A DNA stretch of 64,000 nt from Suillus spraguei (Eukaryota > Basidiomycota > Agaricomycetes > Boletales > Suillaceae), in NCBI GenBank assembly GCA_016800925.1, contig JABCPU010000087.1, positions 124,001-188,000 on the forward strand, given 5' to 3'. Below are positions 11,369-23,252 of this stretch, piece after piece (position 1 is the stretch's first letter; the number at the start of each line of letters is the position of its first letter). A model generated the notes under the pieces. The model saw nothing but the letters and a program-made list of their open reading frames with translations. It was not told where the DNA came from and searched no databases. The translations under genes and the position numbers were made by a program.

Positions 11369-13198
11369 ATGACTGACGTTCTTGGTGTTCTCGTCATCGC
11401 TCGTAATGGTGACCGCACAGAGTACTACCAGGACCCCATCACCTATGAGAGCTCCTACACCGAAAGCACTGCTCTTGGTGCTGTAAGTCACTGGTATACG
11501 GCTTGTAACTTCTGTAGCTAAAGCAACTTGCACTACAGGCCCAGTCTTACCAGCTCGGATCCTTCCTTCGCTCGACCTACATGTCCGCATCTTCTCCTTC
11601 ATTCATCTCGAACATGAAAACCGACCTCGTGGACACCCATGAGGTCCACGTCCATGCAAAGGCTGGCGGTGAGGGTCCCGTGATCTTTGACTCTGCTATC
11701 GCCCTCCTCCAGGGTCTTTTCCCTCCAAACCCTGCCAACAAGATCGTTCTTGCCAACGAGACCACCATTGTTGCTCCCCTTGGTGGTTACCAGTACGTTC
11801 CAATCGAGACTGTCGAGCCCGGTAACGACAAGTCCCTTGAGCCATGGACCGACTGCCCAGTAAGCAGTACAAAAGTTCAAAGCTGGGGAATTGCGATCTC
11901 ACCATGACCTGCAGGCTTTCGAGCAACATATCGCTGACGTTTACTCGTCTTCTGAATTCAGAGAGGTCGAAAAGGCTGCCGGTCCTTTCTTCGGGGCTGT
12001 CAGGGACTACGTTTTCGGCCGCCCTACTACTCTTGTTAATGCTGTAGGTCGCGTCTTTCATTCTTTGATACAAACGCTGATTACCTATGTGATTTAGTGG
12101 AACGTGTGTCGCCATCTAACTTAGATATCTGATGTCAGGCTGAACTTCTTCTAGATTTTTGACTACGTCTCTACTGAGCTCTCCCACAATAAGACATACG
12201 CCCACCGTCTTCCCCCCACCTTGGTTGAACAGGCCCGCGGTTTTGCTGACTTCCACGAAAATGCCATCTTCTCGGACAAGGATGTGGGTGGTATTGGTAA
12301 CTGTGAGCCGATTTCGATTTACGCATGCTTCTCAGCACTAATCTTATGGTTGCTCAGTGGCTGGCCGCACGATCCTCCACACGGTCCTGAGCTCCCTCCA
12401 GCGGATTGCATTCAATGGTGACCCTCTGCAGTTCCTCCTCGTCGAGACCTCCTACCAGCCTTTTATCTCCCTGTTCCACATGCTTGAGATGACCAAGGAG
12501 AACCCCGAGCTTGCTGCTTTCCGTGCGTATGATCTCACTTCAATGCATTCAGCCGATTAATACAAGGACCACAGCGAACTATGCCTCTGCTCTTGCTTTC
12601 GAGCTCCGTCGCGGACCTGCCCCTGAAGACCGTGACTTTGTCAGGATCAAGTTCAAGAACGGCACTAACGGCCCCTTCGAGACCTACCACGCTTTCGGCC
12701 ACAAGTCCGACATTGCTGCAACGGAATTCATTTACAGGATTGAGGTAGGCACCTACACTAGTTTTTGAATGTGCTCTTAATACCACTATTTCAGAACTAC
12801 GCCATTTCCAGCCAGAAGCAATGGGCCGCTGCTTGCAGCTCGGGTCTTGAGGATGAATGGTTCCACATTGGCCCCAAGAACGCGGTCTCTAGCACTGTCT
12901 TTGCGATTCTCGCTGCCATCTTCCTGCTCGGCATGTTCTTCCTCTCCAAGTTCGTCAAAAGCGCGCGTGCCAAGGCTCAAAACACTCGCATTCACCTTGC
13001 TGATGACGAGGTAAGTCAGTCCGAGTCACACCTACCTCAGAGCCAGTACCCCAATTATGGAACTCTTTCCAACGTCGGTCCTGGTATCATGCCTTTCTGA
13101 ACCGTGCTGACAAACTGTTATTTTCTCCTTCCCGTTCATTACAGAACGTCGTCGCTCAGCCCGCTTCCATAAGTGAGAAGCAGCGTCTTCCCTTGTAA
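11369..13198 (+). CDS. Histidine phosphatase superfamily-like membrane protein, copy 1 (intact)
   Basis: Nine exons: 11369-11482, 11539-11859, 11915-12043, 12098-12103, 12155-12302, 12358-12522, 12575-12744, 12795-13010 and 13145-13198. They total 1323 nt, or 440 residues. The fold follows clade-2 histidine acid phosphatases of basidiomycetes (LGSFLRSTYM, GEGPVIFDSAIALLQGL, GGYQYVP, FGRPTTLVNAW). Two catalytic motifs differ: the RHGxR nucleophile motif reads RNGDR (residues 12-16), and the later HD proton-donor position falls in ETSYQPFISLF without an HD. Residues about 384-404 form one membrane helix, followed by a basic cytosolic-type tail. There is no clear N-terminal signal peptide. NKT, NET and NGT sequons suggest a luminal or extracellular main domain. 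Phosphatase activity is doubtful; a binding or regulatory role is inference. The last intron can also be read through (stop at 13100, 452 residues). Confidence 0.85.
12098..12103 (+). other. 6-nt microexon (Trp-Asn) in copy 1
   Basis: TGGAAC lies between two GT-AG introns (12044-12097 and 12104-12154). It supplies the Trp-Asn of the conserved NAWNIFDY stretch and keeps the frame. Equivalents in the other copies are 16768-16773 and 20585-20590 (both TGGAAT), with the same flanking splice sites. Confidence 0.85.
13011..13144 (+). other. Last intron with conserved open reading (alternative C-terminus)
   Basis: The intron has a good GTAAGT donor and a TTACAG acceptor but is 134 nt, against about 50 for the others. 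Read through, it adds 29 residues (SQSESHLPQSQYPNYGTLSN and PF before a TGA at 13098-13100). The same tail is open in copies 2 and 3, and the two length differences among copies are both 6 nt, so the frame is kept. This suggests that retention gives a real alternative tail. Confidence 0.6.
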
Positions 13199-13689
13199 GC
13201 GCTGGTTAGTAGGAGTTGGAGAGGTTGAAAAAATATCTTCACTACATGCTTCAGCGGGGTGGGTTTCGTGTTTGATTAGTACTTGGACCGCATCGCATTG
13301 CTTCATAGACTCTTGTCACATTTTTTCTTCTCGTTTGCAACATGATTGCTCTGTATTTTATCATGGGTGAAGAAATTATAATTTCATATTCAAGTATATA
13401 TCACCAACTATGAGTCTATCACAACGATCGCTATAAGTCTGGCGGGGGTATTACTTGGATAATGTAAATGTTTATCAGGAAAGCCCTCCCGTACAAACTT
13501 GGAGCTTCATAAGAAAATTTTGGACTAGGACAGTTGTGAAAAAAAATACAGTAGCTAGCTCTAAGTTCGAGCAACTACTACAGTCGTTTGCATTAAAAAG
13601 TTCACTCCTTGCTTTGGACACAATACATTTGTACCTACAAAAACACCTCTGAATATTCTCAAATGTGTTTTCCGTGCGACCTGTCACAC

Positions 13690-14050
13690 TATCATATCAT
13701 ATCTCCACACCTTACCGAACAGCTACAGGAGAGGATTGTTGCCTGGCGTTTTCAGCAACAGAAGACAGTTGCTGAAATAACTCAACTCGCTGCGTGCAGT
13801 CGGTGAAATATTAATATCTACAAAAATTTGACACTTCACCGAGATTTCGGACATGCAAGAGATCCATTTGCTCGTCGTTGTGGCAAGCCTCGTACTTTCA
13901 ACCCTCTCATTTATCACATCCAAGTCCATATATTCCGCGCAGGGCAGCCAATGGTTGGCAGCCTGCAAATAGACTCAGACAGAACATCAACTGAAAGCTT
14001 CTGCAATTGTCGCACAAGTTCTTCAGTCGAAAGAGGCATCCATGAAATCT
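13690..14050 (+). pseudogene. Tc1-like (DDE) transposase N-terminal remnant
   Basis: LQERIVAWRFQQQKTVAEIT, then an LAACS stretch, followed after a stop by LHRDFGHARDPFARRCGKPR, matches the helix-turn-helix region and GRPR-like hook of Tc1-type transposases common in Agaricomycetes. The later part (to about 14050) is broken over frames. No catalytic domain or inverted ends were found. The core is absent from the matching place in unit 2. Confidence 0.65.
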
Positions 14051-15399
14051 GAGGAGGGCTACGCTGAACCACATAAGGCAGGTCGATACAAAACATCAGC
14101 AACATTGGCACTGAAAATATTCATGAAATGCGCACAAAGCAGAGGTAACAAGTTGCAACCACATGCCGAGGGTGACTGAATGTTTGAGAGTCGTTCTTCA
14201 GAAGAGACACGGTGTTGAAAGTAAAACGTAAACTCTGAGAAGATTGGACTCAGGATATGTCAGACATGATTGGCCTTGAACGATCACTTGAATTTGGACC
14301 CAAGTACCAAGCTACAACGCGAAAGGATAGGGACAGAGAAGCTAGCTAGTGCATATACTATCATGTCATTACTGTAGTAGAACCACGACAGATACTGTTG
14401 TAACTATCATACAATGTAGGCCCATGCCTCACTGACTAGATGCCAAAAAGGAACAACAATTGATCGATAACAACAGACACGCCATCAAAAGCAACGTAGC
14501 CAGCAAAGGGCAAGACACGAAGAATGATGTTTTGGAGACAGGTTCAGAGCCAGATGAAGAATGATCTAGGAGTGGTATTGAAATTTGAGGGTAATAGAGA
14601 GCATCACAATAGTAAATGTGCCATGAGGGACTAGTTCAGGAGGTCAGGTGTGCTCGGAAAGCACTCGGGGAGCGCAGCACGGGAGCTTCACAATAAAGGG
14701 CCTGCAGCCATACTGCAACATATATATCAAAGATACGAAAATCACACATATATCTGAACAACGCCATTTTGATGTCGATTAAGATGTTAATTTGGATTTT
14801 CAAAAATGAAATCAGCTTTGGTGAATTTGGGGCTGGTCAAGCGGCAACATTCGGCAACTTGAGTCGGACCTTCAAACACGCATAACGTGACTTGCACGCA
14901 CTCGTACAACGTGACTTAGGGTACTCGGTTTACTCAGTACCGGCAGTAGCTCTTTTCCAATTGCACTATGTCAAAATCCAAGCAGTCAACAACTCCAAAG
15001 ACCATCAAACATATTCCGAAAATCCGCAAGAAGAAGGCCAATGTTCCTGCACCAGATGTTGGAGACTCGGATTCGGATAAAACTCCAAGTCCAAATCACG
15101 TCTAAATCGGCCTTCCGAATCCAACCTTGAACTCCCCTAAATAATTAAATATTAAATGCAAGATCTGTCGGAAGACAGTACTCAGAGGAGGCAAAAAGAT
15201 AATTTGGAAGAGAACTACGATAGACAACCGGTGAGCGACGACGAAGATAAGTTCCAGTTAATCACATCATCAGATTGTTAGGGTAGATGTTCGCGCGCAT
15301 GCGATTCGACATTTGTTGCAAATAAGAACACCTTGGGCTTAGAAGTCGGGGATCTTGGACTCAGGGATTCACTAAGGACAATTTTTTGTACTGCTTTGG
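14051..15399. other. Intergenic DNA of repeat unit 1, no gene
   Basis: Contains the downstream block shared with 18130-19150 (for example CATGCCGAGGGT and GAATGTTTGAGAGTCGTTC). No frame with recognisable similarity. Confidence 0.5.
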
Positions 15400-16042
15400 A
15401 ACTGGGTGTGCGTCTTAACGTGAACGATTGAATCTCTCCATAGTTTCAAGGGGGCTCAGCCCCGCTCGTGGTGCTGGCGAGGCCTGATGATCATTCCAGG
15501 CTGTCCATCGCCAAGTCTCGATCCAAAACAGTAAACGGTGTTTCATTTAGCCTGCGCTCCATCACTGGTAAAGCTCACCTAAGTGATCTAACCACAATTC
15601 TCACCTGCTATTACCCCCACAAATATCTACGTTGAAGCCATGGCCTTTCCACGATGCTTATCGTGTCATTTCCAGCGGGACGGGGACCTCTTTATCTGCG
15701 CAGGAGGCCTAACTTTTTCAAGTTTTGAGCTTGCCCAGTCACTCAGGCCCTGCCGTCGGGAAGCAAGTGTTCGCATGCACTTTTCAATTCACAGAATGGC
15801 CATGTTCTCCGCGAGATTCTATGCATTGGCTCCGTGCTGTCACCCTCCTTGCGTTTTCCAGGCCTTCTCCTTGCTCAGCTAATGTGATGTGGAGTCGCCG
15901 CTTAGACAAGTGCAAGGCATACAAGCGCAGAGGCAGGCGTTCTACCATGATTTAAGGACGAGGATTCCAACTGTCACAGCAGAATAGCAGCACTCCTCTC
16001 CAGCTCCTCAACCCTCACCGACCACCTACCCTCAATACAAAC

Positions 16043-17853
16043 ATGACTGACGTTCTTGGTGTTCTCGTCATCGCTCGTAATGGTGACCGCACAGAGTACT
16101 ACCAGGACCCCATCACCTATGAGAGCTCCTACACCGAAAGCACTGCTCTTGGTGCTGTAAGTCACTGGTATACGGCTTGTAACTTCTGTAGCTGAAGCAA
16201 CCCGTACTACAGGTCCAGTCCCACCAGCTCGGATCGTTCCTTCGCTCGACATACATGTCCGCATCTTCTCCTTCATTCATTGCGAACATGAAAACCGACC
16301 TAGTGGACACTCATGAGGTCCACGTCCATGCAAAGCTGGCGGTGAGGGTCCCGTGATCTTTGACTCTGCCATCGCCCTCCTCCAGGGTCTTTTTCCTCCC
16401 AACCCTGCCAACAGGATCGTTCTTGCCAACGAGACCACCATTGTTGCTCCCCTTGGTGGTTACCAGTATGTTCCCATCGAGACTATCGATCCCGGTAACG
16501 ACAAGTCCCTTGAGCCATGGATTGACTGCCCGGTAAGCAATACAAAAGTTCAAAGCTGGGAACTGCGATCTCACCATGACCTGCAGGCTTTCGAACAACA
16601 TATCGCCGACGTTTACTCGTCTTCAAAATTCAGAGAGGTCGAAAAGGCTGCCGGTCCTTTCTTCGGTGCTGTCAGGGACTACGTTTTCGGCCGCCCTACT
16701 ACTCTTGTTAATGCTGTAGGTCCTATCTTTCATTCTTTGAGACAAATGCTGATTACCTCTGATTTAGTGGAATGTGCGTTGCCATCTAACTTAGATCACC
16801 GATGTCGGGCTGAACTTCTTCCAGATTTTTGATTACATCTCGACTGGGGTCTCCCACAACAAGACATACGCTCACCGTCTTCCTCCCACTTTGGTTGAAC
16901 AAGCTCGCGGATTCGCTAACTTCCACGAGAACGCCATTTTTTCGGACACTGATGTTGGTGGCATTGGTAACTGTGAGCCGATTTCGATTTACGCATGCTT
17001 CTCAGCACTAATCTTATGGGTGTTCAGTGGCTGGCCGCACGATCCTCCACACGGTCCTGAGCTCCCTCCAGCGGATTGCATTCAATGGTGACCCTCTGCA
17101 GTTCCTCCTCGTCGAGACCTCCTACCAGCCTTTTATCTCCCTGTTCCACATGCTTGAGATGACCAAGGAGAACCCCGAGCTTGCTGCTTTCCGTGCGTAT
17201 GATCTCACTTCAATGCATTCAGCCGATTAATACAAGGACCACAGCGAACTACGCCTCTGCTCTTGCCTTCGAGCTCCGTCGCGGACCTCCCCCTGAAGAC
17301 CGTGACTTCATCAGGATCAAGTTCAAGAACGGCACTAACGGCCCCTTCGAGACCTATCACGCTTTCGGTCACAAGTATGACATTGCTGCAACGGAATTCA
17401 TTTACAGGATCGAGGTAGGCACCCACACTAGTTTTTGAATGTGCTCTTCTTAATACCACTATTTCAGAACTACGCCATTTCCAGCCAGAAGCAATGGGCC
17501 GCTGCTTGCAACTCAGGTCTTCAGGATGAGTGGCTCCACATTGGCTCCCAGAATGCGGTCTCCAGCACTGTCTTTGCCATTCTTACTGCTGTCTTCCTGC
17601 TCGGCATGTTCTTCCTCTCCAAGTTCGTCAAAAGCGCGCGTGCCAAGGCTCAAAACACTCGCATCCACCTTGCTGATGACGAGGTAAGTCAGTCCGAGTC
17701 ACACCTACCTCAGAGCCAGTACCCTAATTCTGGAACTCTTTCCAACGTCGGTATCGTGCCTTTCTGAATCATGCTGACAAAATGTTATTTCCCCTTCCTC
17801 TCGGTTCATTACAGAACGTCGTCGCTCAGACCGCTTCCATGAGTGAGAAGTAG
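16043..17853 (+). pseudogene. Histidine phosphatase-like gene, copy 2 (frameshifted)
   Basis: Same nine-exon layout as copy 1 (exon 1 16043-16156, exon 2 from 16213, microexon 16768-16773). It reads RNGDR like copy 1. In exon 2, near 16335, one G is missing (GCAAAGCTGG against GCAAAGGCTGG), which brings an in-frame TGA at 16354-16356 after about 85 residues. In the last exon the CAG codon before the end is TAG (17851-17853). All other exons and splice sites look intact, including the alternative tail with its stop at 17767. Either a young pseudogene or an assembly error at one base. Confidence 0.8.
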
Positions 17854-19254
17854 CGTCTTCCCTTGTAAGCGCTGGTTAGTAGGAGTTGGAGAGGTTGAAG
17901 ATATCTTCATTACATGGTTCAGCGAGGTGGGTTTCGTGTTTGATTAGTACTTCCGTATCGCATTGCTTCACAGACTTTTGTCATATTTTTTCTTTTCGTT
18001 TGTAATATGATTGCTGTGTATTTTATCATACCTTGAAATCAGGCTAACCAGGACACCCATAAGGTCAAGCTGACATTGACAACGACATTTTAGAATTGAG
18101 CAGCACTCAAGTCATTAGACATTTTAGTGGCAAGACAGAACATCAACTGAAAGCTTCTGCGCGACCAAAAGAGACACCATGAAATCCGAGGAGGGCTACG
18201 CTGAACCACCTAAGGCATGGAATGCCAGCGCAAAACATCAGCGACATTGGCACTGAAAACATTCATGAAATGCACACAAAACAAGGTAACAAGCTGCAAC
18301 AACATGCCGAGGGTAACTGAATGTTTGAGAGTCGTTCAGCTGCAAAAGAAGAGACAGGGTGCTGAAATCAAAACGTGCACTCTGAGAAGATTGGAGAACG
18401 TGTCGGACATGATTGGCCTTAGATGATCACTTGAATTTGGACCCAAGCACCAAGCTACACTGCGAAGGGACAGGACAGAGAAGATGGTTAGTGCATGTAC
18501 TATTCATCACTGTAGTAGAACCACGACAGATACTATTGTAACTGTCATGCAATGTAGGATGCCTCACTGCGTGTACAACTGGATGCCAAAAAGGAACAAC
18601 GATGCTACTGATAACCGGAGCTCTCAAACTCATCAGGAGATATGGTAGTGGAGACATTGCATTGATCGATAACGACAGACACGCCATCGAAAGCAACATA
18701 GCCAGCAAAGGGTAAGACACGAAGAATGATGTTTTTGGAGACAGGTTAAGAGCCAGAAATGATCGCAGTGGTATTGAGGGTCATAAAGAGCATCACAATA
18801 GTCAGATAAGCAGATATATCATGAGGAATTAGTTCAGGAGGTCAGGTGTGTTCGGAAAGCACTCGGGAAGCGCAGCATGGGAGCTTCACAATAAAGGGCC
18901 TGCAGCAAAATGAGCCATAACCATACTGCAACATATATATCAAAGGTACGGAAATCACACATACATCTGGACAACGCCGTTGAAGAACACCGAATAATGC
19001 AAGATCTCTTGGAAGACAGTAAGGTAGGAAGATGATCGGGAAGGAAACTACGATAGACAACCGGCGAAAACAAGAAGTGTACGGTTCCAACGGTAGATGA
19101 GTTCGCACGCATGCGATTCGACATTTGTTGCAAATAAGAAACTTGATCTCGGGATTCACTGATCAGTGATAACCCTCCTGCATCTGCCTACTAAGGACAA
19201 TTCCGATTTGTACTACTTTGAAACTGGATGTATTCTTCGGGATTTCTGATACAG
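17854..19254. other. Intergenic DNA of repeat unit 2, no gene
   Basis: Matches the unit 1 downstream region from about 18130 to 19150. It lacks the 0.6-kb segment with the transposase piece. Only short frames. Confidence 0.5.
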
Positions 19255-19733
19255 GTGTACGTCTTAACGTGAACGATTAAAGCTCTCCGTGGTTTTAAGG
19301 GGGCTCAGCCCACTCGTGGTGCTGGTGAGGCCGGATGATCCAGTTGCAGGCTAGTCTCGATCCAAAACAGCAAACGGGGCTTCATTTAGCCTGCGCCCAT
19401 CACTCGTAAGGCTGACCTAATCACAATTCTCACCTCTATTACCTCCAAAAATATCTACGTTGAGGCCATGATCATAGCATGATGCTCATCGTGTCATTTC
19501 CAGCGGGACGGGGACCTCTTTATCTGCGCAGGAGGCCTAACTTTTTCGAGTTTTGAGCTTACCCACTCGGACCCTGCCGTCAGGAAGCATGCACTTTTCA
19601 ATTTACAGAATCACCATGTTCTCCGCGAGCTTCTATGCATTGGCTCCGTGTTGTCACCCTCCTTGCGTTTTCCAGGCCTTCTCCTTGCTCAGCTAATGTG
19701 ATCTGGAGTCGTCGCTTAAACAATTGCAAGGCA

Positions 19734-19739
19734 TATAAG
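19734..19739 (+). promoter_or_regulatory. Possible TATA box of copy 3
   Basis: TATAAG lies 118 bp upstream of the ATG at 19857. Copies 1 and 2 have CATACAGG and CATACAAG at the same place, so only copy 3 keeps a good TATA match. A weak prediction from sequence alone. Confidence 0.35.
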
Positions 19740-19856
19740 CGCAGGGGCAGGCGTTCTACCATGATTTAAGGACGAGGATTCCAACTGTCACAGCAGAATA
19801 GCAGCACTCCTCTCCAACTCCTCAACCCTCACCGACCACCTACCCTCAATACAAAC

Positions 19857-21689
19857 ATGACTGACGTTCTTGGTGTTCTCGTCATCGCTCGTAATGGTGA
19901 CCGCACAGAGTACTACCAGGACCCCTTGACCTATGAGAGCTCCTTCACCGAAAGCACTGCTCTCGGTGCTGTAAGTCACTGGTATACGGCTTGTAACTTC
20001 TGTAGCTGAAGCAACCTATACTACAGGTCGAGTCTCACCAGCTCGGATCATTCCTTCGCTCGACATACATGTCCGCATCTTCTCCTTCATTCATCTCGAA
20101 CATGAAAACCGACCTCGTGGACACCCATGAGGTCCACGTCCATGCAAAAGCTGGCGGTGAGGGTCCCGTGATCTTTGACTCTGCTATCGCCCTCCTCCAA
20201 GGTCTTTTCCCTCCCAACCCTGCCAACAAGATCGTTCTTGCCAACGAGACCACTGTCGTTGCTCCCCTTGGTGGTTACCAGTATGTTCCCATCGAGACTG
20301 TCGAGCCCGGTAACGACAGGTCTCTTGAACCATGGACCGACTGCCCGGTAAGCAATACAAAAGTTTAAAGCTGGGGAACTGCGATCTCACCATGACCTGC
20401 AGGCTTTCGAGCAACATATCGTCGACGTCTACTCGTCTTCTGAATTCAAGGAGGTCGAAAAGGCTGCCGGTCCTTTCTTCGGTGCTGTCAGGACTACGTT
20501 TTCGGCCGCCCTACTACTCTTGTTAATGCTGTAGGTCGCGTCTTTCATCCTTTGATACAAACGCTGATTGCCTATGTGATTTAGTGGAATGTGTGTCGCC
20601 ATCTAACTTAGATCTCTGATGTCAGGCTGAACTTCTTCTAGATTTTTGACTACGTCTCTACTGAGCTCTCCCACAACAAGACATACGCTCACCGCCTTCC
20701 TCCCACCTTGGTTGAACAGGCTCGTGGATTCGCTAACTTCCACGAGAACGCCATCTTTTCGGACACTGATGTTGGTGGCATTGGTAACTGTGAGCCGATT
20801 TTGATTTACGTACGCTTTCCACTACTAATCTTATGGTTGTTCAGTGGCTGGCCGCACGATCCTCCACACGGTCTTGAACTCCCTCCACGGATTGCATTCA
20901 ACGGTGACCCTCTGCAGTTCCTCCTCATCGAGACCTCCTACCAGCCTTTCATCTCTCTGTTCCATATGCTTGAGATGACCAAGGAGAACCCCGAGCTTGC
21001 TGCTTTCCGTGCGTATGATCTCACTTCAATGCATTCAGCCGATTAATACAAGGACCACAGCGAACTACGCCTCTGCTCTTGCCTTCGAGCTCCGTCGCGG
21101 ACCTCCCCCTGAAGACCGTGACTTCATCAGGATCAAGTTCAAGAACGGCACTAACGGCCCCTTCGAGACCTACCATGCTTTCGGCCACAAGTCTGACATT
21201 GCTGCAACGGAATTCATTTACAGGATCGAGGTAGGCACCCACACTAGTTTTTGAATGTGCCCTTCTTAACATCACTGTTACAGAACTACGCCATTACCAG
21301 CCAGAAGCAATGGGCCGCTGCTTGCAGCTCGGGTCTTCAGGATGAGTGGCTCCATATTGGCTCCCAGAACGCGGTCTCTAGCACTGTCTTTGCGATTCTT
21401 GCTGCTGTCTTCCTCCTCGGCATGTTCTTCCTCTCCAAGTTCGTCAAAAGCGCACATGCCAAGGCTCAGAACACTCGCATCCGCCTTGCTGATGACGAGG
21501 TGAGTCAGTCGCACCTACCTCAGAGCCAGTACCCCAATTATGGAACTCTTTCCAACGTCGGTCCTGGTATCGTGCCTTTCTGAATCGTGCTGACAAACTG
21601 TTATTTTCTGCTCCTCCTCCCCCCATCCATTACAGAATGTCATCGCTCAAACCGCTTCCATGGGTGAGAAGCAGCGCCTTCCTTTGTAG
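19857..21689 (+). pseudogene. Histidine phosphatase-like gene, copy 3 (two frameshifts)
   Basis: Same exon plan as copy 1, with the RNGDR motif, the microexon at 20585-20590 and a final exon ending in TAG at 21687-21689. Two single-base deletions break it. One is in exon 3 near 20492 (GTCAGGACTACG against GTCAGGGACTACG), the other in exon 6 near 20887 (CTCCACGG against CTCCAGCGG). The membrane-helix exon and the alternative tail are open. Exon 2 is undamaged, unlike copy 2, so the two copies decayed independently after duplication, unless these are sequencing errors. Confidence 0.8.
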
Positions 21690-21720
21690 GCGCCGGTTTA
21701 GTAGGAGTCGGAGAGGTTGA

Positions 21721-23252
21721 AAAATATCTTTCTACATGCTTCAGCGGGGTGGGTTTCTTGTCTGATTGGTACTTGGACCGCATCGCATTTCTTTACAGAC
21801 TCTTGCCACATTTTTTCTCTCGTTTGCAATGATTGTCTTGTAGTTTATCACATGGGACTGGGTCCCAATAGTTATGGCATTTTCTCGGATCTTTGCATGA
21901 CTTGCTATGAGATTGTGGATTGGCTTGCCGATGGTATAAGGTCGTGGTGAACCATCGAGTCGGAGGAAATTCAACGTTGTAAGGCTGTTCTGGAACTTGA
22001 CTAATTTACCGCTCAACATGATAGTTGGCTGTGAAAGCGCAACCTCCAAGTCACAAGAATTTCCTGCATCGCCGCCAGATTTTCTGATGCGGATACTTGA
22101 GTTTCACTCAAAACTGATCCAACGTTCGAGGTTTGACCGACAATTAAGTCATCTCAGGGCGTAGTCCCTACTACGAAGGTAGGCCTTGATGTCCCTCAGC
22201 CAATTAGCTTGCAGGCACGTAAGGAGATTTCCAAATCACTTAGCTAAAGTACTAATTACGTAATATTATGTTGTGTACTGTTGGGTGACAGTTTTAGCCT
22301 TCAACTGACCCACGCGGCTGTACATTTCACGTTTATCCGCGTCTACTTCTCAACGTGAGCATTTAAAATTCCTCGCTGTTACAGATTTTGATAGACATTT
22401 GACTTTTCCGAGTCTTTGGAGTTCGAGGCAACTTAGTTTTTGACTTGACATCCGTAAGTGCTTCCCTTGGCCATTCAGTGTTTTTACATTCTTATGCTGT
22501 GTCTGATGAATTAAATGTGTCTATTTGTTGCTTGACACGAGGTCATTGGACGCTCGTGTATGATCGAATCTCTTGCTTTACCAGCAGGATCGATGATCTT
22601 CTCTCTGAATTATGTTCATTTTTACTAGTACATGCTTTTCTTGACGAGTGGATACTGACAAACGTTCTAGTACCGGTGACCATAGGTCCGGACCATGATG
22701 ATCTCTGCCAGCGTAGCGTGCCTATCATCCCGGCATACATACAGAAAAATCTGGTTGTGGTGCGGATATGGTAGTGATTCAGAGTGTACCTGGCGCCCTT
22801 ATCCTCCTCTTCGGCACTGTCTGCCCGTTCTGGCATCTGCACAATTTCAGCTAGCTATAGATGTGTACGATTGTGCACCCACTAATCGATTCATTGCATT
22901 ATTCGTAATTCGTCTTGCACCCTGCCAACACAGCTAGTGCGCCTCGGCTAGCCTTGGAAGCAACTCTCATCTGCATGTTCGCCAATAGCCTTCTGGCTTA
23001 GATCTCTTGCCCTATACCGCGTTGTGTCCCCACATTTAGAAAGCTAGCCAATAACAGAAGTCCTTCTTATCCTCCCCTGATACACGAGGCAGGGTGACCG
23101 GTTCCGCATGCCCTCGGAGAACGGCTACATATAGCTATCAGCAGCCGCACGAGCGATCCATTATATCAACTCATCTGTTCTCTACGCCCAGCACCTATTT
23201 CTTTGTGCATTCCCTGCACCTACGCTCGTGTTTATTGTATAACTGCTAGATT
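21721..23252. other. Intergenic stretch, no gene recognised
   Basis: About 1.5 kb. A 109-codon frame at 22445-22774 (+) has no recognisable motif and looks like chance. The last 150 bp before 23253 contain TATA-like runs (ACATATAGC, TTATATCAAC) and could be the promoter of the next gene. Confidence 0.45.

Larger units (their letters stand above)
10670..21720 (+). repeat. Three-unit tandem segmental repeat carrying histidine phosphatase-like genes
   Basis: Three same-strand units, with start codons at 11369, 16043 and 19857 (spacings 4674 and 3814 bp). Homology covers about 0.6 kb of promoter (10735, 15400 and 19255 onward, including a TTTTAAGGGGGCTCAGCCC block), the whole gene with its introns, and part of the downstream region (13978-14900 matches 18130-19000). 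Unit 1 has an extra roughly 0.6 kb at 13380-13970 that holds a transposase fragment. Coding regions are more than 90 percent similar by eye, so the duplications are recent compared with the rest of the window. Confidence 0.9.

Noticed and set aside
11300..11602. Minus-strand 100-codon frame across the phosphatase exon 1 (also at 15974 and 19788)
   Set aside because: Antisense shadow of a confirmed exon and intron, repeated only because the locus is duplicated.
22445..22774. 109-codon plus-strand frame in the gap before the 23.3-kb gene
   Set aside because: No motif, no splice partners and composition like surrounding noncoding DNA.
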